64,000 nt of DNA from Dolomedes plantarius (lineage: Eukaryota > Arthropoda > Arachnida > Araneae > Dolomedidae): positions 27,231,132-27,295,131 of the forward strand of contig OU015501.1 of NCBI GenBank assembly GCA_907164885.2, given 5' to 3'. Positions 13,640 through 25,187 of the stretch are shown here, piece by piece; the first letter of the stretch is position 1, and each line of letters opens with the position of its first letter. The notes under the pieces were generated by a model. It did no database searches, had not been told where the DNA came from, and worked only from the letters and a program-made list of their open reading frames with translations. A program made the translations under genes and the position numbers.

Positions 13640-13930
13640 CAGATGGCTCTAGTTGTTCTGTGAAAGCGAAAGTTGTAAAATTGCTACTCCTTCAAAGAAA
13701 GCAATTTGTATTGGCTGGTATTGCAAAACGGAATTTGTTACGCAAGTACAGCAAAATTTGGAAAAGATATTCCAAGTCGTAACAACATCTTAGTTTGGTA
13801 TAAAAAGTTTCAGGAGACTGGAAGTGTCCTTGATAATCGGTTGCAGTGTTGAAGAACTCAAACGACGCATAATTGTTGCAATTTCCTGTGTTACGGAATC
13901 CATTTCGGAACGCACATAGGCTGAGATTGA
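13640..13930 (+). pseudogene. mariner-like transposase N-terminal remnant
   Basis: Frames shift repeatedly. From 13781 the sequence reads NNILVWYKKFQETGSV, the N-terminal helix-turn-helix signature of many mariner-like transposases (known relatives have W-x(4)-F-x-x-TGSV). The upstream frame from about 13635 also resembles the extreme N-terminus. The catalytic domain is absent because the right inverted repeat starts at 13992. Confidence 0.65.
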
Positions 13931-14079
13931 TTACCAACTAGATGTTCACCGTGCCACAAAAGTTTCACTTATTGACATTGATTGACTATACTAAAAAAAA
14001 CCTCGAATATATAGGGTGACAGATATGTGAATTTCTAGTTCCTACCTTGTATACTTTTTTTGCATAAATTTTTAAAATA

Positions 14080-15108
14080 TTAGCCGCTGCGCGACCAGCA
14101 TGGTCGCTTTTAGTTTTATATTTTCTTTTGCAAAACAATTCATCTGAAAGTAACCTATGTAAGGAATGTTACCATTACTTGTCATCATAAATATACGTTG
14201 TTAAGGGATAGGGAGAGCTCAGCCAAAAAAATTTTAATCATTGCTAAATTCACTAAAAGGCCGATTCTAAAACATCGTGATTAAAAAATATGAATTTCCA
14301 TTACTTCAGAACAGAGTTAAAGATAACACTTAGAAACCCAACACCAATGATTTTTAAAATGACATTCCTCTCTGTATGTACAATTTTTCAAAATTAAGAT
14401 ATCTACACTTTATCATTACACCAAATAAAAAATTGTTAGGGAAATTTTTTTTCACTTAAAAAATGGAGTAAAAATTCAGCAAGAACTAAAATGTAGTATG
14501 GATTAAATCACTCTCTGTATGTAATATTGTTCACAATTCAGATATCTACACTTAACTATATCAAATAATAACCTGTTTGGAAAATTTCTTCACTTATACA
14601 ATGGTGTAAAAATTCAGCAAGTACTAAAATATAGTGTGAATTACATCACTCTATGTACAAAATCACAATTCATATATCTGCACTTTTATCAACAATTTAT
14701 CATATCAAATAATAAATTGTTGGGAACATATCTTCACTTTTAAAATGGAGTAAGAATTCAGAAAGTACTAAAATATAGTGGGGATAACAACTATGATATT
14801 CCCAAAACTTCTTGATATTCACAGTTGAGTATTTCAAAAGTATAAGTTACTACAGTGACAGAATCAAAAGAACGGACTCTAGATAAACCTACATCCAACT
14901 GTCCATGACTAAACACTGGATTTGATAGGTCTAAACACATTTTGTCAAAAGATCAGCGGTTGTAACATACGTCGTCACTACACACACGCGGTTTTAAATT
15001 GCGGACGGCCTCAAATGTTTACACCTGGTAGTTGCAGCTGTTGCCATTCGGAGTGTAGAAATATCGTCGATTTCTGTGCCGCATACCTACGCGTTATATA
15101 TATATAGA
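14080..15108 (-). mobile_element. Helitron family 3, nonautonomous, minus strand
   Basis: Read on the minus strand, it starts TCTATATATATATAACGCG after a host A. It ends with GCGACCA-TGC-TGGTCGC, a perfect 7-bp stem with a 3-base loop, then GCAGCGGCTAA before a host T. Removing 14080-15108 restores the mariner inverted repeat with no extra or missing base. That is strong evidence for the boundaries and for A/T insertion without target duplication. The interior holds about three tandem units of roughly 140 bp and no Rep/helicase. Confidence 0.85.
14364..14787. repeat. Minisatellite of about 140-bp units inside Helitron family 3
   Basis: Three diverged units begin near 14365, 14509 and 14647. 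Each carries CTCT(C)TGTATGTA or a variant, then ATATCT(A/G)CACTT, CAAATAATAA, CTTCACTT and AAAATTCAGCAAG(T/A)ACTAAAAT. Confidence 0.75.
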
Positions 15109-15133
15109 TGTTAAAGTTTTTTGAGACGCCCTG

Positions 15134-15751
15134 TACGTGTATTTGTTTTATTAAATACATTTTGCTGCTTTACGTTAAGTGTATTCTAAAAATAACAACA
15201 TTAAAGTTTCAATAAAATTAAATGTAAGAATCTCATCATGGCTGTATGCTAAAATTATTTATGCATTCAACATACCTTAAGACATTTCCATTGTTATTTT
15301 GTAATCAGCACCTTGCAAACTTTTGCATATATAATGACCTGAATGCTTTGTTACAGCTCGTTCTATTATCTTACATGGCTTAGTTAAGATTTAATGCCAC
15401 GGAGTATAGGGGATTTAATGTATCAGACATAGGATAAGATTCCAGCTGAAGAGCTTTTTATATCATATATTTTTATTTCATATTTTTTTAAATCATTCTG
15501 GATCTATGTTTTTTGTTTTCTTTACTTAGCCCAAAATTCTTCCCAAACTTTTTTAATTATAATGATGCTAAGTGACTCGGAAAGTCACATAAGTTTACAG
15601 AAGTTACGGAAAATATATGAATATCCATTATTTACATCTGGGGACTTTGGACCATTATAGAGTATAGCAACGTAGAAACTGATAAGTTCCTATTTCAAGA
15701 TACATAATTCTGTGAATTATTTTTAATTGCCATTATAGACCTAATAATCCA
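15134..15751. other. AT-rich DNA, no gene seen
   Basis: I see no open frame or repeat of note. Confidence 0.5.
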
Positions 15752-15759
15752 TTAACCCC

Positions 15760-15802
15760 TTCTGTACCAGTGGATCCACGTATAGATCCACTGGTGACAG
15801 AA
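15760..15802. repeat. Hairpin at the left end of the TTAA element
   Basis: CCAGTGGATC (15767-15776) and GATCCACTGG (15785-15794) pair perfectly around an 8-base loop. An outer stem of TTCTGT with ACAGAA extends it. Confidence 0.9.
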
Positions 15803-15835
15803 CTGTAAATTAACTTTTTTATGTAATTTTTACAT

Positions 15836-16077
15836 AAATCGATGTAGATATCGTTATATTTCTATATGTATCGATTTAGATATCGTTATATTTCAATATG
15901 TATTGATTTAGATATCGTTATATTTCTATGTGTATTGATTTAGATATCGTTATAATTCTATGTGTATCGATTTAGATATCGTTATATTTCTACATGTATC
16001 GATTTATGTACCGTTATATTTCTATGTATATCGATTTAGATATCGTTAAATTTCTCTATGTATCGATTTAGATATTG

Positions 16078-16082
<5 letters not shown>
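15836..16082. repeat. 32-bp minisatellite, about 8 units
   Basis: The repeating core is TCGATTTAGATATCGTTATA followed by TTTCTATGTG(T/A)A. Unit starts I measured are 32 bases apart (for example 15871, 15903, 15935). The core contains the palindromic pieces ATCGAT and GATATC. Confidence 0.9.

Positions 16083-16150
<68 letters not shown>
16083..16150. repeat. (TA)n microsatellite
   Basis: About 34 TA units continuing from the minisatellite, inside the TTAA-flanked element. Confidence 0.95.
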
Positions 16151-16155
<5 letters not shown>

Positions 16156-16303
16156 TTTAATATCGATACCTATATCTCTTCTTATTAATATGAATAAAAG
16201 CATCTCATTTATCTGAAAACTACTACTTGATATTTTAAATCTAAATGCCCGAAAAACTGGTTTTGCATGTAATCTTCATATACATATGCTGGGAAGGGGT
16301 TAA

Positions 16304-17182
16304 TCATGAACCCTGGAGAAAGCTGTATAACTTCAAACAAGCACGGAACATTCGACTATATTAGGAGGTTTCAAACTTGTTTACCACTGGCGGATGCAAA
16401 AATAAACAAGTGAAAACTGACTCATTAAGTGAATCACAGTATTTTATTCTTCCTTACCCTTTATCTACTATACGTTCTTAACTTTTATTTAGTTGTAAAA
16501 ACATGACTTTTTTTGTTTCAAATTCTGGTACTTTTAATTTCGAGATGATTTATGGAGACTTCCAGTTGCTCTCACTGACGTCAGAATACCTTCGAAGGAC
16601 TCGATCCTGAAAACTTACTAGTCTGTATGTCTTTGAAACTCAGCTCAAAGCTGTGGTTACTCTTACATTTTATAGTTCGACTGTTGAGGGGCACGGTTCT
16701 GAGTTTTTCTACGTTACCACTCATAGTCTGTCGGTACTACATCTATCTGCTGACTCAGCGAAAGAGAGATGATGGAACATAGCAAGACCAATGGTAAAAT
16801 GTATAAAAGGCAATGAATCTCCCAACAGTTGATTCAAGTTGTAGAATGTGGTATTTCAACAGAAAGTTAAATACTATTTTAATTCGATTTCTATACGAGT
16901 CTAATTGTAACGATTATATTTTACTCATTGTCAATATTCACATTTATTTTATTTGAGTAGATAACTAAGGTCGGAATAGGAATAGATTTCAATATCTGTC
17001 GCTTCCCAGGCCAATGGTTTAAACCCTAAAGAAGGGAGTATCCACAATTTTTAAGAGGATACGTATGACAAAGTTTGATTTGAATGTGAATGAAGGAGAT
17101 TCCGAGAGTAAGTCTGGGGAACTATCACAAAATACTTCAAAATTCTATTATTCTTGTTTCCTGTATAATTAGATAAAAATAC
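16304..17182. other. Noncoding region with a slightly GC-richer core
   Basis: 16560-16860 is less AT-rich than its surroundings and contains a TATA-box-like site. TGTTGA at 16682 and TCAACA near 16860 could be LTR-type ends, but no flanking duplication is visible. No coding sequence was identified. Confidence 0.35.
16802..16830 (+). promoter_or_regulatory. TATA box plus initiator-like motif
   Basis: TATAAAAG (16802-16809) is followed 25 bases later by an arthropod-type CAGTT initiator (16826-16830). It could be a retroelement LTR promoter or chance. No transcript unit downstream is evident. Confidence 0.2.
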
Positions 17183-17186
17183 TTAA

Positions 17187-17599
17187 GGCTCTTGGGTACT
17201 AACCCTATTGGATTCGCTCACCTCAATGTTAACCTATGGAGAAAATTTGTCTACTATTTACAACTACATAAATGGTGATAATCAAATGAAAATGATATTT
17301 TCAGATAGCCTGAACATTTCTGCACCTTGCAAACAGGATTCATTTTATAAATTTTATTCTCCAAAGAAATTTATGAGCGTTTAAAACACAAAATACCAGA
17401 TTTTTTCCCGAATAATTTAAATTAAAAAATATTATTTGCATTTTTTTACAATGAAAAATGCTTCAAGGTGTAAAATTTCTTTCTCTGTTACGGAGTACAA
17501 TTAAAGAAAAATAAATCCAAGTTGGCAATCCTTGGAGAAATTTTTTCCATAGGTTAACATTCAAGTGAGCGAATCCAATAGGTTTAGTACCCAGCAGTC
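17187..17599. mobile_element. TTAA-flanked MITE, 413 bp, copy 1
   Basis: It lies between TTAA (17183-17186) and TTGA (17600-17603). Its inverted ends are about 55 bp and share GGGTACTAA, CCTATTGGATTCGCTCAC and GTTAACCTATGG with the opposite end. Copies at 32307 and 57669 have the same ends and interior order. No coding. Confidence 0.75.
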
Positions 17600-19030
17600 T
17601 TGAGGGAACTGAGCTCCAAAAATTTTTTTGTTGATAAGCTGCTGTTCGTAGGTGTCATACCATATGAACGTGTATGGCAAACTAAAGTAACCTAAGATCT
17701 CGTAAATAGCTACTAATTGTAATTAAAACAGCATAAATATTAGAAATTCTTTTAAAAGATCAAGCTATTTCTCGTAAATGAACTTTTTATAATCCCTGAA
17801 ATTGTCTGATATCAAAAGAGTTTTTAACGTGCAACTTAAAATTTAGAACATATAACCAAGTAACAACTTCTTAAAATTAATCTTGAAGATTTAAAGGGGT
17901 AGCTTCTGTTACAATCTTGATACAATCTTGATCAATCTTGATACAATCATAAAGCTCAATAACATGGTAAGGGAGGATAGGGGGCCATTTTTAATGTGCC
18001 TGAAGCTCAAAATTACAGAGATGAATGCATATTGGTAAAAAAAATGCGCATTTAATTGTACAACTCTTTAATAAAAAATTATTTTTAAAAGGAAAGTGAT
18101 TTATAAGGATCTCAAGTTGTTCATATATTTTCAAGCCTTTATTTTTGTTAGATAATCATATTAAGGGACTGAAGCAAAGCCTTAAACGTTTTATTTATCC
18201 TTGTATAGAAATCCGATAACGAATTTTGGTATTTTAACTTCGGCTATATTACAAGATTTTGATATGTTTATTCGCTACGATTTCAACAATGCGTTGAAGG
18301 TCATAAAGATTTCAGTGCTGGTATATCCTGTGATTTCGGAAAGTTTTGCAAAAACATTAATTTTACGCTTAGAGCTTCCGAAAATTGGTCCTTGTTTTTA
18401 CCTGTATAATAAATAGTATACAACCTTGATTAAACTGATGAGTTGAATCTAGATAATGTCTAATGTTTAATTCGAAAACATTAATTTAAATAATCTTTTT
18501 AAAATGTAGAATATTTATTTATTTATTAATCTTATTTTGTACTATATTCTTTAGTAACGCCAGTTTCACTGCCGAACCAGGCTAAAAGCTATTTGCGTAT
18601 TTCGTCAACAACCACTCACTTAACGAATAATTTGTCTAAAATTGTTATACGAGTAGAAATTACAAACAAACGTTTGATTGTGAATCTCTTGATAAATTCT
18701 AAAATCTTCAACCAAAAAAAGTATTATTGAAAACTGTGCTTAAAGCTAGTCCTATTATATTTGTATATTGAAATTTATTTATAGATAATATTCAATACTT
18801 GCTTTCATGTTCCTTTAAATGTCTCAAGCTACTTATTTTAATGTTTAAAACAAAAACATTTTAAAAATTTGCTTGTATTTAGTTTAAATATTAAATTTGT
18901 CTATAGGTTGTGCTAACAGAAATATTAAAAATAATTATGCAAGTTACGAGTGATAAAAAAATTAAATACAAAATATAGGATGAAAAATTGTTATCAATTT
19001 TTTTTTCAGGTAAAAAGAAAGGATTTGACG

Positions 19031-19070
19031 TAAGGCCGAATTTCGTGATGACTTACGAAATTCGGCCTTA
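19031..19070. repeat. Perfect 16-bp inverted repeat, 8-base loop
   Basis: TAAGGCCGAATTTCGT (19031-19046) pairs perfectly with ACGAAATTCGGCCTTA (19055-19070). The stem is GC-richer than its surroundings. It could be a transposon relic or a small hairpin RNA. Confidence 0.9.
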
Positions 19071-20800
19071 GGGGGGAAGTCTTCAAAAAGGAGTAAGGGG
19101 AAGTCTCCAAATTTGGTTTCGCTTAAAGCTTTTAAGATGCTTAGCACACTACTGATTAAATAAGCTAAAAACATTCATAAGAATTTCAGATTTATTATTA
19201 ATTTATAATGGATATGCATCTCTCTATATAATTTTTAGCTCTTTCTACTGATGTAAACAACAATTTTCTTTTTGACAAAAGATGATCCCTGTTATATTGA
19301 TCCAAGATGCCAATTGGTAATCTGTTTTAGATAATATATAAAACTCTTTTTTTCATATACTATTATTCTACTACTTAATTCCATTCCCTTGAATTGAATT
19401 CGATCAACTGATGTAAAAAAATTACAGAAAAGTGTATTGGGGCTTTACAAATTTCCATTACATTAGAGTTCCTCTCAGAAGTTGATAATCTCTTTGATTA
19501 AGACAAATTTTCAAACTTTTTGAGAATACGATTTCATTGAAGAGATCAGTTGACAGTTTAAGTGAAATTTCAATGATTACTAAAAGTATGCCAAATTTAT
19601 TTTTCAAAGTGAGTCGGAAATCCGTACATACCTCGAAGCTAATAGACAGGAGAATTAAGTTAAAATCAAGGATCATGAAGCTACAGGTATGAGTAGTGTT
19701 AAATTCTCGTAACACGTAGCAATTAAAAATCCAGCTAGTATTTTTGAGCCTTCAATCAACTAAAGATCAAATTTTCTTGAAGATTTTCTACAATAATATT
19801 GCAAAATTCTTAAGAGCGGGAGCATATCTTAATAATTTTGAGATGGATGCTGAATATTTCTGCTGAAGTATCCAAGTTTGTCTTATTTTATAAGGCTTTA
19901 TTATATCTAGTTGATTTTAATGTATTCTCTTTTATCCTAAAACTATTTTAAGGGTAATTAAGGAGTTGAAGTTTTGCGAATAGTTTTCTTCTAAATAATT
20001 AACGATTTAACCATTAAAAGTCGAAATATGTGTCCCTCTATAAGCAACCTTCCTCTTTCAACTTCTGAAAACTTAACTGTCCCTTTTCTGCCAATAGTTC
20101 AGTACATCATGAGGGGTAAAATTACATTATATATTAAACTGAATGTAAATATATATCAAGAAGTATTAGTAATTTCCTACTTTAATCAGAAATTTTGACT
20201 TAAATTTTCTATTATATACAATATATGTATATTTTATTGAACGCTACTTTGAGGAGCAGTCAAATTTATTGAGCTGTGGGGAATTTCAAAATAAAATTGG
20301 CATATTTCTTCCTCGAGTTCTCTCCTAATTCTATTATAAAGACTTCTTATCGGGTTAAGCGAATTTCTCCCCGGAAAATCTATTTTGCCCAGACTTGCTG
20401 AGAGGAACTGTTAAACAAAGGCATGAAATATTTCACTTGGGAGTGAAATTCTGAGTGACAGTTTCTTTTGTCCTTTCTTCAACCAAAAATCGTCCGTGTG
20501 AGTAATCAGCTGTCTGTGATCTAAGGCAGGTTTAGATAAATTCCTCTACCATAAAATTGCTGTATATTGTATTTTCAATTGAAAACTCGATGTGTCAATA
20601 TTTTTCAGAGGTTCAAACTTTAGACAGGACGTCTGTTTTTTTGTTTTTTCCCCTACAGGTTGGTGTTTAAATGGCAGTTATATAGCATGTTACTTGCATT
20701 GAATCCAAACAATTAGAGCTAACTGGATAATTTTCAAAATATTCAGTGACTGAGGTCTACATATTAGTAATTTACTAAAGACACTCTTTGAACAGAGTTT

Positions 20801-20828
20801 TCACAAACTCTTTGAAAAGAGTTTGTGA
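20801..20828. repeat. 13-bp inverted repeat, 2-base centre
   Basis: TCACAAACTCTTT is followed by GA and its perfect complement AAAGAGTTTGTGA. Confidence 0.9.
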
Positions 20829-21075
20829 TTTAATTTTGTGAGTTTTAGGATTTCGTACGGAATACATTTGAAATCAACAACATTTAAAATATATTTTCAT
20901 CTAAGACTATTTCCCGTCGAATTTTAAAAAAAAATTTTATTTCGATCAAGCTATCCTTTTTAGCTTTTATGAGCAAAAAATCGTGAGAAAGTTTTATTCC
21001 AAAGAGAAAATTCCAAAGAGAATTTTCCAACAAAATACTATGGCTAAATAATAGATATTACGTTTATATGTATGT

Positions 21076-21408
21076 GACCCGAGGTAACCTAGTGGAAGTG
21101 CGTTGGGCTCAGTTGGATGCTCAGTTTGAATCCGACGAGTGCCATTGAATGCCATCATGTCTAGACTGGATATGAGCAGATTAAATCCGTAGACCGTAAA
21201 GTCATTCTATGACGTTGGTGGATGGGAGAAGGTACGATCTCAGATGTCGCCCCAGGGGGTGCTCTGCCAAAATTAATGAGGCATGAGGGGGGGGGGGGTG
21301 TTGGTTCGCGTATACGGTGCTCTCATTGAAAAAATACAAAGATTTTCGCCGTTAAGTGTTATTGTCTTCATTGGCACGTGTACCGCATAGGCAAACAGCA
21401 ACAAACTG
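21076..21408 (+). repeat. tRNA-derived SINE family S1, copy a
   Basis: The tRNA-like head (CCTAGTGGAAGTGCGTTGG as A box, TTTGAATCC as B box) is followed by the family body: GTCTAGACTGGATATGAGC, TTAAATCCGTAGACCGTAAAG and a stretch near GTCGCCCCAGG. It ends at AAACAGCAACAAAC. It has the same layout as the copies at 28391 and 40986 and contains a run of 12 G near 21288. Confidence 0.75.
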
Positions 21409-22937
21409 TTTACATGTATGTGAAAAGACTTATGGTAATTATTGCCAGGTTCAGCTTTTAAGAATATAGTATATCGATATTTCTGTCTACATACAATTTG
21501 TTTGTTTTTTAACTTTCAAAAGATTTGTAAGTTTTGTCCCAAATAGGTATGGTTAGGTTAAACATTAAACACATGCTTTCTTATAAGGAACTTTAAAATG
21601 AGACAGTTCAGGGACCATTGCTTGGGACAAATCGGTTTCGACACAAACATTACTTTAATGAGAAATAAACAAATATGTGGTCTGGAATGGCACTCGCAGC
21701 GAGCAGCTTGGGAACGAAAATCTAACTCTTTTTCACTGAGAAAGGTTGATTTTGGGAACGATTGTTTCCCTGCCAAGTATTTACCGTATAGCACAACTAT
21801 CGTCCTAATGACGAAGCTCTGGAACAGTAATAACTGCAGTTTGAAAACTGCGGATGATCGATTTGCAGGAAATTTTGATAGTATATAGTATATAGTATAT
21901 AGTATATTTTTATAGTCTGGTAGTATTTTTTGGTCACAGATTACCCATTGCATATTTTTGAATTCCATTTTTTTGTATTTGACTAGGGACTTTGCCCCTA
22001 GGCTCGCTACGCTCGCTCCTCTGTTATGGCTAATAGCGAGATACATAGGGGTGATTCTAGGGCAATGTAACAGCCATTTACTGTTGTCAGTCGCCCTGAA
22101 GCCCGCCTATGGGTGACAAATTGGATCTTCTTTCATGTCCTTCTGTGAAGGAAGCGAATGAGAAAATTTTTTTGAAGTATTTCTTTAAAATTCAATTAAA
22201 AATCGAAATTTTAAGATAGAGACTTGAAATGAGGTTTATATGAATGAGGAAGCTTTCGTCTTCCAGATGATGTAAATATTTTTTTTGTAACATAATAAAT
22301 CTAAGAGCATCGAACTTATATTTGTCGAAACGCATAAATTTGTCAAAAAAGTGGGTTTTAAATTTTAATAAAAATATTAGTCTGTTTTAAATTATTTTTA
22401 AACAAATGAGGTCTTGTTTGAAGGAGAAATATCTGTAGTCTTAGATTGTAAAAAAATCAAATTTCTAAGATCCTTTTTTGGCGAGTTATCGTAATCTGAA
22501 CATGAAAAAGTCAATATTTTTCAACAAAACATAAAATAAAAAACAAACTTAAATGCCGACGAAGATGAGACATGTCTTACTTTCTTCCCCACATTGTTCT
22601 GCATCTATTGGTATTGGTCTCGACCTCATACCCCCAGCAGTTTCGGAGGAGATAGCGTGACAAGCTTTTGACAGCGGCTTCGACAGCAGCGGCAGTTACT
22701 TTTTTTTAGAATAGAGAGACAATAGATCATCAAATGAAATGTGCATTCTTTCAAAAATATTTTAATTTTATTATAATTTTTCAGTAAACAATTTAAATTT
22801 TTATTTGAGCCATCAGTAATGTCATTCTTTGTAAAAGCATTAACTACTAGAAAATTTTTAATTTTAAAAACTTGGCACTACATTTTACAAAATTTATTTC
22901 CATGGATTTCTAAGTTTGCATAGGAAAATTAAGATTA
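21409..22937. other. No gene identified
   Basis: Overlapping frames at 21558-22046 (162 codons, -) and 21598-21888 (96 codons, +) share one stretch and I recognise neither. About 21881-21906 is a short run of ATAGTAT units. The stretch 21990-22130 (GCTCGCTACGCTCGCTCC and flank) is GC-richer and could be a repeat, but it has no second copy here. Confidence 0.35.
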
Positions 22938-23555
22938 GCTATATATATAAAACAGTTCCGTAACTGACTGACAGATAACGCACAGACCAAACCGCCGGAC
23001 CTAAAGGGATGAAATTTCACATGGTGATTCATTTTATTGTGTAGGGGTGCACTAATAAAGATTTTTGAAAAACTCTTCTTAGATTTTTTAAATTAAATTT
23101 TTAAGCTGTTTTTGTAACATTCTTTAAAGTTTGCTTTTAAAATAATAGTTTGAGGGTTATAAAATTTATATCACGAGAAAGATCATAAAAATTCCTTTGA
23201 AATGAAATCTTTTTCGTATCTATACCTTCATTTTTTGATTTTTAGTGAATTTTTAAAGATAAATTTTTAGAATTTAATTTATTAAATGCTGATCACGGGA
23301 TTTTATTTTCTTTTTGTGATACATCAAATTAATTTTGAGTCACGTGCATAAGAGCTAAATAAATTGATAAAAAAAATATTAAAATACGGTAGAAGACAAA
23401 ATTTAACAGCTAGACTAATTGAGATGGAAGTTTTGAAAGAATTTAATTCAAATTAGTATGCTTTATGGATATTAAACATACAAATTAATAACCATACATT
23501 GACCATTGTATTTAATTTGAATGTACTCCGTAGCGAAGCACGGGTATTCAGCTTG
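22938..23555 (+). mobile_element. Helitron family 1, copy D, degenerate ends
   Basis: The 5' end reads GCTATATATATAAAACAG (TC changed to GC). The 3' end reads CCGTAGCGAAGCACGGG then TATTCAGCTTG (CTAG changed to CTTG). The hairpin differs from copy C, keeping the outer CCG/CGG and gaining a T-A pair. About 130 bp near the 3' end are missing compared with the other copies. Both termini are mutated, so it is probably immobile. Confidence 0.75.
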
Positions 23556-24240
23556 TACATATATATTCAGAGAAAAACTTCGAAATTTTGGTGAGTAAAC
23601 TAAAAATCATTTTGTATTTCATTTTACCCCATTCCTTTAATAAGAAATGAAGGTAAATGATGTCTTGCCTACTCGTGTCCGTTAATCTTTTTATTTTTGC
23701 TATCGAAATACTCTGTGTTTAACTCCATTGATAGATAAATGCCATCATTCCTGAAATGGAAAAGTTTCTCGGATACTGATTTCCAAAGGAGGAAGTTAAT
23801 TAAAGTTTTTAATGACTTTTTTGTTGCTATAATTAAATGCATTAACATCCTTATTTTCCCTTTTCAATTTCATCTAAATTATAGTTATTTCTTGTGATCA
23901 TTAATATGCAGGGGACTTTAAATTCTGAAGGAATCTTTATGGGTAAAATGTGAAAGGGAAAAGCGTTTGCACATTGGATGTCCCGTTCATAAATACCTAC
24001 TGCTTGACCGAATGCCTTACAATTTATTGGTGCTTTAATCTGCATCATTAATTACTGAATTCTAGATTAACTGCAAAAACCTTTTTTGACAAAATGCAAA
24101 AGGTAATAAGCAATAGAAATTTTAGAATAAAGTGTAATTTAACTCATTTCTGTGTCCTGCGTTCCTCTTATGTTCCGTCTATTTCCATTCCTAATATCAT
24201 TAAAACTGATAATTGATTAAATCTCCTCAACTGACTTGCC
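23556..24240. other. No gene identified
   Basis: A 65-codon minus-strand frame at 23851-24048 is not recognised. The end of this stretch is probably decayed upstream sequence of the retroelement fragment that follows. Confidence 0.4.
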
Positions 24241-24693
24241 AGTAATAATAAGATAGTAGTTCTCCAGTGGATTCCGGCCCACTGTGGAATCCAGAGAAAT
24301 GAGGCGGCTGACTTCTTGGCAAAGAAGGGGGCCTCTGTCCTTCAGAGAACTAATCCCAGACTTCCTTTTAATAATATCAAATATCTAGTAAAGAACATCT
24401 TCAGGAATTCTTTCCGCGAAGAATTCAAAAATCGCAACCTTAATAAACCGTGGCTTAATCAGATTCTTAATGTCCCTCAGTGGCCTAGGATGAAGTCTGT
24501 CGCCATGTTTCGTCTAATATCTGACCACGATTGCCTGCGTAAACATCTATGTCGCATCAACGTGGTTCCTGACCCTCTTTGTACCTTGTGTGATCTTCAC
24601 GAGGAAATGGACTTGCCTCACCTGTCCAGATGTCCTGCTCTTCCTCGGACATCAATCTGGGAACGCTACTGGATTGCTCGCTTTCATTTATAG
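24241..24693 (+). pseudogene. Non-LTR retrotransposon RNase H and C-terminal fragment
   Basis: The frame open from 24241 reads VVLQWIPAHCGIQRNEAADF then LAKKGAS. This is the C-terminal part of a retroelement RNase H domain (H-x-G-I-x-x-NE-x-AD-x-LAK). It continues to a stop at 24691-24693 through a tail with PLCTLCDLHEEMDLPHLSRC, a Cys/His cluster like that at the C-terminus of arthropod non-LTR elements. Stops close the frame just upstream and no reverse transcriptase remains. The piece is 5'-truncated, as usual for these elements. Codon use is more even than in the flanking DNA. Confidence 0.8.
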
Positions 24694-25187
24694 ATTTATT
24701 GTTGTCTTTTTGATGGTCAATTGTCTTTTAATGTGCCATTGGAAATAAAAAAAGCATTAAAACTGAAGTATTTAAATTTTCCCCTGTATTAAATTATTAT
24801 CGTACTTTGTATTAAATGTTTTGTTAGTTTATTATTCGCTTTTGAATATAATTTGTACTGAAGATGACAAAATTTAAGTCCGCCATTCCGCAGTATGGAT
24901 ACAGAAACAAGGAAATCCATATCAAAATTTGGAACCAATGGAGTAGATTATTTTAAACATGTATGCTACGTCCTACGTATGTGCCAAATTGCTTGTCAGT
25001 CTGTGTACTTTTTTATATACGAAGTTTGGACAGTCATTGTACGGCTTTGGATTGCACTGCTTGCATTGTACTGGTTTTAAGACTCTAAGATACTTTGTCA
25101 GTCCTTAAAGTAGAAATGAGTTTATACTTTGGCTTTTGTACTTTTCATGTTGTGTTGTTTATTTTCTACTCTTCAAGCTCTCTTAGA
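24694..25187. other. Probable retroelement 3' flank, no gene
   Basis: A 61-codon frame at 24895-25080 is not recognised. No repeat was identified. Confidence 0.35.

Larger units (their letters stand above)
13512..15133 (+). mobile_element. mariner-like deletion derivative, right end split by a Helitron
   Basis: The left end is CAGGGTGTCCCAAAAAAAC after TA (13510-13511). The right end is TTTTTTGAGACGCCCTG before TA (15134-15135). A long inverted repeat joins about 13530-13625 to about 13992-14079, sharing TTTTAAAAATTTAT, GTATACAAG and GAAATTCACA. The last 25 bases of the right repeat are displaced to 15109-15133 by a 1029-bp insertion. Without the insertion the element is about 590 bp and has lost most of its transposase. 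Confidence 0.75.
15756..16299. mobile_element. TTAA-flanked element, piggyBac-like ends
   Basis: TTAA at 15752-15755 and 16300-16303 flanks a body that starts CCCCTTCTGTACCAG and ends GCTGGGAAGGGG. The inverted ends are short but start with CCC, which with TTAA is the piggyBac signature. The left end carries a strong hairpin (15760-15802). The interior is a 32-bp minisatellite and a TA tract. There is no transposase. Confidence 0.65.
17604..21075. other. AT-rich DNA with two hairpins, no gene seen
   Basis: About 17906-17950 is a short run of imperfect repeats built on CAATCTTGATA. Hairpins lie at 19031 and 20801. Frames at 18201 (+), 18962 (-) and 19458 (-) show no domains. Nothing else was recognised. 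Confidence 0.4.

Noticed and set aside
16682..16860. Solo LTR with TGTTGA and TCAACA ends and an internal TATA box
   Set aside because: No target duplication, no second copy, and it is too short to include a normal R-U5 region.
17906..17950. CAATCTTGATA repeats as a possible CRISPR-like or telomeric array
   Set aside because: Only three or four irregular copies without spacers. It is simple slippage.
19632..19680. Minus-strand exon of 16 codons between CTGTAG and GTATGT
   Set aside because: The peptide is hydrophobic low complexity, and chance is likely in AT-rich DNA.
21558..22046. 162-codon minus-strand frame
   Set aside because: No domain, AT-driven composition, and it overlaps an equally open plus frame. 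No basis for a gene call.
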